Below, piece after piece: positions 1-5,018 of a stretch of DNA of 5,018 bases. Made by a program: the position numbers and the translations under genes. Numbering within the stretch: position 1 is the stretch's first letter; each line of letters starts with the position of its first letter. The notes beneath the pieces are model-generated. The model saw only the letters and a program-made list of their open reading frames with translations. It was not told the DNA's origin and did no database searches. The stretch is taken from positions 1-5,018 of the forward strand of contig WRIF01000148.1 of the NCBI GenBank assembly GCA_009782865.1, in the 5' to 3' direction. The stretch is from Promicromonosporaceae bacterium. GTDB lineage: Bacteria; Actinomycetota; Actinomycetes; Actinomycetales; Cellulomonadaceae.

Positions 1-2285
1 GCATTGGGCTGATCGGCGTCATCGACCACCGACCTGAAGGCGGCCAGCTTCGCCTCCGTGCCGGGGCGGGAGGCGCGCACCCGGGCGGCGGCCTGCCGGC
101 CGGTGGCGGTGTCGTCCGCCGCCAGGGCGGCCTCGATCTCCGCGTCTTCCACGGCGCCGAGGGCGGCCAGGCCACCGAGCAGTTCCCAGCGCAGGTCGGT
201 GGAGACCTCCAGGCCGTCCAGGGAGATCAGGCCGCTGGCCAGGGAGCGCAGCGGGGCGATGTGCTCCGGCAGGCAGGCGTTCAGCGCGAACGCCTTGACC
301 AGTTGCAGCTGCAGCGAGGTGCCAGCCTGCGCCTCCTGCGCCAGCTGCCAGAGGCGGTCGGCCAGGCGATGGGTCTGGGCGGCCCGGTCCGCGGGGTTGG
401 CGTAGGGGCCGGCGGCGGCCGTCAGCTGGGCCAGCACCTGCGCGATGGTGGTCGAGACGGTCTCGTGGCCGAGGTTGTTCAGCGCCAGGTCCACAAAATC
501 GGCCGCCGGCGTCTCGGCGTCGTAGACCCCGTCCCAGGCGGCGCCCCAGATCACGCCGCGGGCCAGGGAGTCCTTGATGCGGCCGAGGTTCTCCACCGCG
601 AACCTCCCCGACGCCTCGTCGAGGCGAATCTTGGCGAAGGCGAGGTCTTGGTCGTTGAGCAGGATCAGGCCCGGGCGGATGGTGCCCACCAGCTCTGGCA
701 CCTCGGTGAGGGGGCCGTCGATGTCCACCGTCACCGAGTGGGTGCGGTGCACCTGGCCGTTCGGGGCCAGTTCGAAGTAGCCGATGCCCAGGCGGTGCGG
801 GCGCAGCGTCGGGTGCCCGGCCGGGGCGGTCTGTGCGACCGCGAAGCGGGTAATGACCTCGTCGTCGTCAACCTCGATGATCGGCTTGAGGGTGTTGGTG
901 CCCGCAGTCTCCAGCCACAGCCGTGACCAGGTGGTCAGGTCGCGGCCCGAGGTCGCCTCCAGCTCGCGCAGCAGGTCGACGAGCTCGGTGTTGCCCCACT
1001 GGTACTTCTTGAAGTACGCGGCCAGGCCCCGCATGAAGGGCTCGCGGCCCACCCAGGCGAACAGCTGCTTGAGCACCGAACCGCCCTTGGCGTAGGTGAT
1101 GCCGTCGAAGTTGGTGTAGACGGCCTCCAGGTCGGGGATGTCGGCCACGATCGGGTGGGTCGAGGGCAGGGAGTCCTGGTGATATGCCCAGGTCTTCTCG
1201 GAGGCGGCAAACGTGGTCCACCCCTCGGTCCACTCGGTGGCCTCGGCGGTGGCGAGCGTCGAGGCGAACTCGGCGAACGACTCGTTCAGCCACAGGTCGT
1301 TCCACCACGTCATGGTGACCAGGTCACCGAACCACATGTGGGCCAGCTCGTGCAGGATGGTCACCACCCGGCGCTCGCGCAGCGAGTCCGGCACCGGGCC
1401 GCGGAACACGTACGCCTCGGTGAAGGTGACGCAGCCGGGGTGCTCCATGGCGCCCATGTTGTACTCGGGGACAAACAGCTGGTCGTACTTGGCGAACGGG
1501 TAGGGGTAGTCGAACTCGCGCTCAAAGAACTCAAAGCCGCGACGCGTCACGTCCATGACGTAGTCGGCGTCGAGGTACTGCGAAAGGGAGGCGCGGCAGA
1601 ACACGCCAAGCGGAATCTCGCGGCCGTCGGAGGAGGTCAGGGCTCCGCGCACCACCGCGTACGGGCCGGCCACCAGGCACATCAGATAGGTCGAGAGCCG
1701 CTCGGTGGGGGCAAAGTGCCATTCGGCAACGGGTTCGGCGCCGCGGGCCTCGACCAGGGTGACGGTCTGTCCCTCCTGCATCACGGCCTCCGGGGTGGGC
1801 GACAGGGACACCACCTGCCACCGCTGCGGGGCGCGGACAGTCAACTCGTAGGTGGCCTTGAGGTCGGGCTGCTCGAAGGTGGCGAACATGCGCCGGGCGT
1901 CGGGCACCTCGAACTGGGAGTAGAGGTAGACCTCCCCGTCCACGGGGTCCACAAAGCGGTGCAGGCCCTCGCCCGTGTTGGTGTAGGCGAGGTCTGCGAT
2001 CACCGTCACCCGGTTCTCCTCGGCCAGCCCCACCAGCGGAATCCGGGAGTCCTGGTACACGGAGGCGTCGAGCGCCTTGCCGTTGAGCTCGACGCCCACC
2101 ACCTGGGCATCGACCAGGTCGAGGAAGGTATCGGCGCCGGCGACGGCCTCGAAGGCAATGTCGGTGCGGGAGCGGAAGCGTTCGGGACCGGTGGTCAGGT
2201 CGAGGGCGATCCGATACGAGTCGACGCGGGTGACCGCTGCGGCGCGGTCGATGGCTTCTTGACGGGTGAGGTTCTCAGCGGGCAT
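1..2285 (-). CDS. pepN: Aminopeptidase N (M1 family zinc metallopeptidase), 3' end cut by window edge
   Basis: Cytoplasmic zinc aminopeptidase that removes N-terminal residues from peptides. The minus-strand frame is open from ATG at 2285-2283 to base 3, giving 761 visible residues. Domains in order: N-terminal beta-saddle (about 1-215, including the FEQPDLKATYEL segment at 137-148), catalytic thermolysin-like domain (about 215-460), then the helical ERAP1_C-like C-terminal region. The zinc site is HELAH (H312, E313, H316) with E335 in WLNESFAEF; Y398 in FDGITYAKGG is the expected transition-state tyrosine. The substrate-anchoring GAMEN motif reads GAMEH (278-282). The last residues, VVDDADQPN, resemble the actinobacterial family shortly before its C-terminus; members are usually about 850 residues, so roughly 90 are missing. 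The start matches the usual actinobacterial N-terminus (MPAENLTR). The Shine-Dalgarno is poor (GGGG only 2 nt from ATG). It is divergent from the lipoprotein genes and has no evident functional tie to them. Confidence 0.97.
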   Translation of the reverse strand, partial: MPAENLTRQEAIDRAAAVTRVDSYRIALDLTTGPERFRSRTDIAFEAVAGADTFLDLVDAQVVGVELNGKALDASVYQDSRIPLVGLAEENRVTVIADLAYTNTGEGLHRFVDPVDGEVYLYSQFEVPDARRMFATFEQPDLKATYELTVRAPQRWQVVSLSPTPEAVMQEGQTVTLVEARGAEPVAEWHFAPTERLSTYLMCLVAGPYAVVRGALTSSDGREIPLGVFCRASLSQYLDADYVMDVTRRGFEFFEREFDYPYPFAKYDQLFVPEYNMGAMEHPGCVTFTEAYVFRGPVPDSLRERRVVTILHELAHMWFGDLVTMTWWNDLWLNESFAEFASTLATAEATEWTEGWTTFAASEKTWAYHQDSLPSTHPIVADIPDLEAVYTNFDGITYAKGGSVLKQLFAWVGREPFMRGLAAYFKKYQWGNTELVDLLRELEATSGRDLTTWSRLWLETAGTNTLKPIIEVDDDEVITRFAVAQTAPAGHPTLRPHRLGIGYFELAPNGQVHRTHSVTVDIDGPLTEVPELVGTIRPGLILLNDQDLAFAKIRLDEASGRFAVENLGRIKDSLARGVIWGAAWDGVYDAETPAADFVDLALNNLGHETVSTTIAQVLAQLTAAAGPYANPADRAAQTHRLADRLWQLAQEAQAGTSLQLQLVKAFALNACLPEHIAPLRSLASGLISLDGLEVSTDLRWELLGGLAALGAVEDAEIEAALAADDTATGRQAAARVRASRPGTEAKLAAFRSVVDDADQPN

Positions 2286-2337
2286 GGCCCCAATTGTTCC
2301 ATGTCACCTGGGCGAGGTCGTCCCTCCGGTCCGCCCG

Positions 2338-2364
2338 GGAGCCGGTCAGGAGCCGGTCAGGAGC
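2338..2364. repeat. 11-bp tandem direct repeat, 2.5 copies (GGAGCCGGTCA)
   Basis: Two exact copies of GGAGCCGGTCA (2338-2348 and 2349-2359) are followed by a partial GGAGC (2360-2364). The 11-bp period is close to one helical turn, so successive copies face the same side of the DNA, as expected for a direct-repeat operator. The array lies 53 bp upstream of the pepN start and touches the candidate pepN -10 element. An operator role is inference; a chance slippage repeat is equally possible. Confidence 0.8.
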
Positions 2365-2367
2365 ATA
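2362..2367 (-). promoter_or_regulatory. Candidate pepN -10 element (TATGCT)
   Basis: Read on the minus strand, TATGCT resembles the actinobacterial TANNNT -10 consensus. It would place the transcription start near 2355 and give a leader of about 70 nt for pepN. No good TTGACA-like -35 stands 16-18 bp upstream, so this is a weak call. It directly abuts the tandem repeat, which would then overlap the -10 to +20 zone where repressors often bind. Confidence 0.25.
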
Positions 2368-2478
2368 GCCCGGGGTCCGGTGGTGGGTTCGACGTCGGCC
2401 AGCCTGTCCGCGACGGCTCCGCCTTCGTACGGCCACCGTGCAGCCAGCGCCAGCCCGGCAGAGCACGGGCGAAGTGGC

Positions 2479-2484
2479 TAGCCT
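2479..2484 (+). promoter_or_regulatory. Candidate -10 element (TAGCCT) for the lipoprotein operon
   Basis: TAGCCT fits TANNNT and would put the transcription start near 2491, leaving about 20 nt of leader that contains the Shine-Dalgarno. No recognisable -35 is present at the expected distance, so it is only the best available candidate in the gap. Confidence 0.2.
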
Positions 2485-2497
2485 GCTAGTGACTGAT

Positions 2498-2503
2498 CGG
2501 AGG
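2498..2503 (+). promoter_or_regulatory. Ribosome binding site of the sortase-like gene (CGGAGG)
   Basis: CGGAGG with 7 nt of spacing to ATG at 2511 is a strong Shine-Dalgarno. It fixes 2511 as the start and shows that the reading frame encoding the signal sequence is the translated one, not the antisense frames over the same DNA. Confidence 0.85.
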
Positions 2504-2510
2504 CCTGGCG

Positions 2511-3713
2511 ATGCACACCCGCAAGCGGTTGACCGCCGCGCTGGCCTGCGCCATCGCCGCCTGCGGGCTCCTGAGCGCCCTCAACATCGACGATGAACAC
2601 GAGCGCTGGGACACCGCCCAGCAGGAGATCGCCGACAACCTCTCCCGGCCCCTAGACGACGCCTACCTGCGCTGGGAAACCATCCAGTCGGGCCTCGCCG
2701 ATCAGGATCTGCGGCGTCGCCTGGCCCTCGACCGCCAGGACCGCGAGGCCGTCGACCTCAACGCCGAGTATGCGGCCTGGGAGGCCGAAAAGGCCGCCGC
2801 CGCCCGCCTGGAACTCGAAAGAAAGCACGATCAAGCGGCGGCCGCCGGTGACCAGCTGGCCGCCGCCCAGGCAGACGAGGCATGGGCCCGCTCCCTGCTG
2901 GCCGAGGCCGCCCCCTGGGAGCGGGAGGACGCCGAACTTCTGGTCAAGCAGGCGGAGGCCGCCCGCATTGCGGCGGAGGAGAACAAGGCCCTGGCCGATG
3001 ACGCCGCCTCCCACGCCCTCGGACAGGCGATCGATGAGGCCCGCTCCACCCAGGCCGCCAAGCGGCAGACCCTCGCGGACCGATACGCCGCCCGGGCGGC
3101 CAGCCAGCAGCGCTCCTTCAATGCCGTCCCCATTACCGAACGCTCCGTCTGGACCACCCAATCCACCAACCTGTATGCCGGTCCCGGCATCGGGTACGAG
3201 GTGGTGGGCTCGGTCGCGGCCGGCGTCGAACTGGTGATCTCCGCCTCTGCCGACCAGTTCTGGCAGACCAGGGACAACCAGTGGATACCCCAACGGTTGA
3301 CCAGCAACACCGACCCCGCCGGAGCCAGGCCGGGCGGGCCTCCGACCACTGCCCCTGCCGACCTGGAGGCCAACCCCTACAAGTGGACCACGTACGTGTC
3401 CAACTCCAATGGGCAGGGGGCGGTCGACCAGTGCGCCGGGGGCCTGACCGCCGCCAGCGCCTTCACCAAGGCCATGGGGGGCACCTACTACGCCATCCAC
3501 AACTACTGCAACGGCCTGCCGATCCTCTCCCTGCTCAACGGCGACCTGGTGCTGATCCAGGGGGTCGGGGTCTACCGGGTAATCGACTCAATAGACGTCT
3601 CCACCAGCGCCAAGCTCTCGGACCTGGGGGGACTCACGCGCGGCGACATCTACCTGCAGACCTGCTACTCATCGAGCCCCCAAATGCGGGTCGTGTCCCT
3701 GGTTTCGGCATAG
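2511..3713 (+). CDS. Putative lipid- or membrane-anchored coiled-coil/SH3b protein with C-terminal sortase-like domain
   Basis: A 400-residue exported protein; I recognise domains but no named gene. The N-terminus MHTRKR plus hydrophobic 7-17 ends in lipobox I15-A16-A17-C18; the segment could instead be an uncleaved anchor to about residue 26. Residues 27-200 are Ala/Glu/Arg-rich and almost Pro/Gly-poor, predicted long helices or coiled coil. Residues 205-265 resemble a bacterial SH3b domain (NLYAGPGIGYEVVG at 220-233). A Pro/Gly linker (267-283) leads to a compact sortase-like domain (290-400) with H330 in AIHNYC, a GDLVLI...YRVIDSI strand pair, C385 in YLQTC (compare the sortase TLxTC motif) and R393 in MRVVSL. 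C308 and C333 may form a disulfide. Sortases are transpeptidases at the outer membrane face that cleave sorting signals; here that activity is inferred from motifs. The catalytic domain is shorter than usual. The downstream gene begins 8 nt later and has the same SH3b plus sortase-like layout without the triad. Confidence 0.92.
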   Translation: MHTRKRLTAALACAIAACGLLSALNIDDEHERWDTAQQEIADNLSRPLDDAYLRWETIQSGLADQDLRRRLALDRQDREAVDLNAEYAAWEAEKAAAARLELERKHDQAAAAGDQLAAAQADEAWARSLLAEAAPWEREDAELLVKQAEAARIAAEENKALADDAASHALGQAIDEARSTQAAKRQTLADRYAARAASQQRSFNAVPITERSVWTTQSTNLYAGPGIGYEVVGSVAAGVELVISASADQFWQTRDNQWIPQRLTSNTDPAGARPGGPPTTAPADLEANPYKWTTYVSNSNGQGAVDQCAGGLTAASAFTKAMGGTYYAIHNYCNGLPILSLLNGDLVLIQGVGVYRVIDSIDVSTSAKLSDLGGLTRGDIYLQTCYSSSPQMRVVSLVSA

Positions 3714-3716
3714 GAG
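3712..3716 (+). promoter_or_regulatory. Ribosome binding site overlapping the upstream stop codon (AGGAG)
   Basis: AGGAG shares its first two bases with the TAG stop at 3711-3713 and sits 5 nt before ATG at 3722. This arrangement supports translational coupling of the two sortase-like genes, and it decides for the 3722 start even though the frame stays open far upstream, to 3281. Confidence 0.85.
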
Positions 3717-3721
3717 AAGAC

Positions 3722-4471
3722 ATGTTGAACACCCTTCGCAGTCCCGCCCCGGCTTCTAGCGTCGCCCTCGCCGCCCTCGCCGCCCTGGCGCTCACGTTCC
3801 CTCTCCTCGGCGGCTGCGCGGCCACCAGCCAGGGCGGCACCTCGGCCGAGACCTCGCTGATCGACACCTCGTCCGTGCTGCTGCCCCTACCCTCGGGCAC
3901 CCTGCAACAGATCGAGCACGAGAAGACCCTCTTCTGGGCCAACCTGCGCGAACTGCCCCCCACCACCTACGAGGCGGTCTCCCTGACCGAGGTGCACACC
4001 GGGCCGGGCGACCAGTACGACATCGTCACCATCATGACCCACGGCTCCACGGTGGTGGTCGACGGACAGGTGGGGCACTGGCTGCGTCTGGCAGACGGCA
4101 GCGGGTTCGTCTCGTCGCTGAACCTGCTGGGGCAGGCCTGGTCCACCTCCGTGGTGGGACACGGCGATGAGGCCATGGTCAACGAGTGCTTCGGCGGCCT
4201 CGTGGACTTTGATCGCCTCACGGCCACCCTGGGCCGTCCCTACCTGGTGATCAACTCCTACTGCGGCGGCGAACCCCTGCTGGAGGCGACGGTCGGAGAC
4301 CTCTTCTACATCGATGGCGTGGCCTATCGCCTGATCGAGGTGCTGACCGTGGGCCTCACCGGCAACGCCACCGCCGTCGAGCATCTGCCAGGCGACGCCC
4401 TCCTGCACGTCCAGGACCTGGTGAACGGCAAGTCGCTCGTCCTGGCAGTCGAGGCGGTGCCGGCCCCATGA
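3722..4471 (+). CDS. SH3b lipoprotein with degenerate (pseudo-)sortase domain
   Basis: A 249-residue lipoprotein: signal peptide 1-31 with an ALA-rich hydrophobic core and a clear lipobox L29-G30-G31-C32. Residues about 40-80 are a linker with a short helix. Residues 82-136 resemble SH3b (VHTGPGDQYDIV at 91-102, aligning with YAGPGIGYEVV of the upstream protein). Residues 137-249 align with the upstream sortase-like domain: C156 matches C308, N178 matches catalytic H330, C181 matches C333, G192-D193 matches G344-D345, Y202-R203 matches Y355-R356. D232 sits where the nucleophile C385 would be and no Arg occupies the R393 position. It is therefore probably catalytically dead, with a structural, binding or regulatory role. 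The start is set by the AGGAG site coupled to the previous stop. The long coiled-coil region of the upstream protein is absent. No named family recognised; the pseudoenzyme reading is inference from manual alignment. Confidence 0.92.
   Translation: MLNTLRSPAPASSVALAALAALALTFPLLGGCAATSQGGTSAETSLIDTSSVLLPLPSGTLQQIEHEKTLFWANLRELPPTTYEAVSLTEVHTGPGDQYDIVTIMTHGSTVVVDGQVGHWLRLADGSGFVSSLNLLGQAWSTSVVGHGDEAMVNECFGGLVDFDRLTATLGRPYLVINSYCGGEPLLEATVGDLFYIDGVAYRLIEVLTVGLTGNATAVEHLPGDALLHVQDLVNGKSLVLAVEAVPAP
3764..3790 (+). repeat. 9-bp tandem repeat inside the signal peptide coding region (GCCCTCGCC)
   Basis: Two exact copies of GCCCTCGCC (3764-3772, 3773-3781) and a third copy with two changes (GCCCTGGCG, 3782-3790) encode Ala-Leu-Ala three times at residues 15-23, the hydrophobic core of the lipoprotein signal peptide. 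In-frame slippage here would lengthen or shorten the core by three residues without breaking the gene. Confidence 0.8.
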
Positions 4472-4515
4472 AACGCCAACCATTCCCCCGCCGCGTCCTG
4501 GCGATCGCCCGGTAA
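4468..4515 (+). other. 15-codon micro-ORF overlapping the pseudo-sortase stop codon (ATGA)
   Basis: ATG at 4468-4470 overlaps the TGA at 4469-4471 and opens a frame reading MKRQPFPRRVLAIAR before TAA at 4513-4515. The ATGA overlap is typical of translational coupling, and the basic start followed by a few hydrophobic residues looks like the beginning of a signal sequence that stops early. It has no clear Shine-Dalgarno of its own. It ends just before the Shine-Dalgarno of the next gene, so ribosomes terminating here could reinitiate there. It could be a remnant of a lost gene start, a coupling peptide or chance. Confidence 0.2.
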
Positions 4516-4518
4516 GTC

Positions 4519-4524
4519 AAGGAG
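4519..4524 (+). promoter_or_regulatory. Ribosome binding site of the solute-binding lipoprotein gene (AAGGAG)
   Basis: AAGGAG stands 6 nt before ATG at 4531, an ideal spacing that fixes the start of the lipoprotein. No terminator hairpin is visible between 4472 and 4518, so the gene is likely on the same transcript as the two genes before it. Confidence 0.85.
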
Positions 4525-4530
4525 ATAGAC

Positions 4531-5018
4531 ATGCAACGGTTCAGCAAGCAGAGGTTACTGCCCGCGGCGCTGGTCGGACTGCTCACCCTCGGCGCCCTGG
4601 GCGGCTGTCGCGGCGCCGACGACGGCGCCCCGGCGGAGAACGTCGAGCCCGCCCTGCGGGTCGGCATCAAGTTCGACCAGCCGGGCATGGGCCTGATGAC
4701 CGACGGACATCCCACCGGCCTGGACGTGGACGTGGCGGCCTACATCGCGTGGAAGCTCGGCTACTCCCCGTACCAGATCGAGTGGGTGGAGGCTCCCAGC
4801 CCCCAGCGCGAACAACTGCTCATCGACGGCGTGGTCGACATGGTGATCGCCACGTTTACCATCCGCGAATCAAACTACGGCGTCATCGACTACGCCGGGC
4901 CCTACCTGATCGCCGGCCAGGACATCCTGGTCCGCACCGGTGAGACCTCCATCGGCTCGGTAGATGACCTTGCCGGCCACACGGTGTGCTCGGTGGCGGG
5001 CACCTCGTCGATTCAGCG
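4531..5018 (+). CDS. Glutamate/glutamine-type solute-binding lipoprotein (SBP family 3), 3' end cut by window edge
   Basis: The 162 visible residues form the N-terminal part of an extracellular amino-acid binding protein, normally about 280-300 residues. The signal peptide ends in lipobox L23-G24-G25-C26, so the mature protein is lipid-anchored. The mature part begins with LRVGIKFDQPGMGL (42-55), a signature of actinobacterial glutamate-binding proteins such as GluB and GlnH, followed by TGLDVDVAAYIA (62-73), DGVVDMVIATFTIRE (99-113, where R112 is the expected contact to the ligand carboxylate), IDYAGPYLIAGQDILVR (119-135) and the hinge-region DDLAGHTVCSVAGTSS (145-160). The usual role is to deliver glutamate or a related amino acid to an ABC permease, or, for GlnH-type proteins, to a GlnX/PknG signalling module; the window ends before any partner gene, so I cannot choose. 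Ligand identity is inferred from family resemblance only. Spacing to the preceding gene (59 nt, no terminator) suggests one operon. Confidence 0.95.
   Translation, partial: MQRFSKQRLLPAALVGLLTLGALGGCRGADDGAPAENVEPALRVGIKFDQPGMGLMTDGHPTGLDVDVAAYIAWKLGYSPYQIEWVEAPSPQREQLLIDGVVDMVIATFTIRESNYGVIDYAGPYLIAGQDILVRTGETSIGSVDDLAGHTVCSVAGTSSIQ

Larger units (their letters stand above)
2286..2510. other. Divergent intergenic region between pepN and the surface-protein operon
   Basis: This 225-bp gap separates the two divergent start codons and must hold the promoters for both sides, unless pepN is transcribed differently. Visible in it are an 11-bp tandem repeat near the pepN side, a TATGCT candidate -10 facing pepN, a TAGCCT candidate -10 facing the operon, and a strong Shine-Dalgarno for the first operon gene. 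Two CTAG tetramers (2478-2481 and 2486-2489), uncommon in high-GC DNA, lie 8 bp apart just before that Shine-Dalgarno. I see no convincing protein-coding gene, RNA gene or terminator hairpin here. Confidence 0.75.

Noticed and set aside
261..926. 221-residue plus-strand open frame inside pepN
   Set aside because: Antisense to the C-terminal region of pepN, with arginine/glutamine/glycine-rich composition and no recognisable motif or ribosome binding site.
2200..2302. Minus-strand ATG at 2302-2300, upstream and out of frame with the pepN start
   Set aside because: It opens a frame of only about 34 codons that overlaps the pepN start; the AGGTGA before it is only 1 nt from the ATG, and the peptide has no distinguishing features.
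1155..2489. 444-residue plus-strand open frame antisense to pepN and running through the intergenic gap
   Set aside because: Gly/His/Val-rich low-complexity translation with no domain, fully opposite a certain pepN with intact motifs; typical GC-driven shadow frame.
2652..3500. 282-residue minus-strand open frame opposite the sortase-like gene
   Set aside because: Glycine-rich shadow of the codon pattern in the plus-strand gene, which has a signal sequence, strong Shine-Dalgarno and recognisable domains.
3498..3689. L,D-transpeptidase (YkuD) reading of the SH3b plus His/Cys domain
   Set aside because: YkuD enzymes carry an SHGCxR-type motif; here the cysteine lies in YLQTC followed by Arg after eight residues, which fits the sortase TLxTC...R pattern better.
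3281..3721. Upstream extension of the pseudo-sortase reading frame
   Set aside because: The frame is open back to 3281 but overlaps the sortase-like domain in another frame and reads as Arg/Gly/Pro-rich shadow; ATG at 3722 has a Shine-Dalgarno and starts a proper lipoprotein signal peptide.
3890..4405. LPXTG-like strings (LPSGT, HLPGD) in the pseudo-sortase protein as possible sortase substrates
   Set aside because: Neither fits LPXTG and neither is followed by a hydrophobic segment and basic tail, so they are not sorting signals.

Overview
The window is high-GC DNA (about two thirds G+C or more by eye) with actinobacterial-type gene content: a PepN-type M1 aminopeptidase starting MPAENLTR and a glutamate-type binding lipoprotein with the GIKFDQPG signature. 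I read it as Actinomycetota; the family or genus cannot be settled from this sequence.

Layout. Positions 1-2285, minus strand: most of a pepN aminopeptidase gene, cut by the left window edge so that the C-terminal end (roughly 90 residues, judged from usual family length) is missing. Positions 2286-2510: a 225-bp divergent intergenic region with an 11-bp tandem repeat and weak candidate promoters. Positions 2511-5018, plus strand: a tight three-gene run of exported, probably lipid-anchored proteins. Gene A (2511-3713) has an N-terminal lipobox or membrane anchor, a long Ala/Glu-rich helical region, an SH3b-like domain and a C-terminal sortase-like domain with His, Cys and Arg in the expected order. 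Gene B (3722-4471) is a lipoprotein with the same SH3b plus sortase-like layout, but the three catalytic positions are replaced. Gene C (4531 to the right edge) is a family 3 (glutamate/glutamine type) solute-binding lipoprotein, truncated by the window.

The most interesting content is the A/B pair. Both carry two cysteines at identical spacing (C308/C333 in A, C156/C181 in B) around the position of the catalytic histidine, and both join SH3b to a compact sortase-like fold. A keeps the putative catalytic triad (H330, C385, R393); B has lost it (N178, D232, no matching Arg). This looks like tandem duplication followed by loss of catalysis: an apparent enzyme and pseudoenzyme pair on the cell surface, co-transcribed with a ligand-binding lipoprotein. 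The sortase assignment rests on motif and layout reading alone; no search or structure prediction could be run. No LPXTG-type substrate is visible in the window.

No stretch longer than 300 bases lacks a gene. Other long open frames (for example antisense to pepN and to gene A) look like GC-driven shadows.
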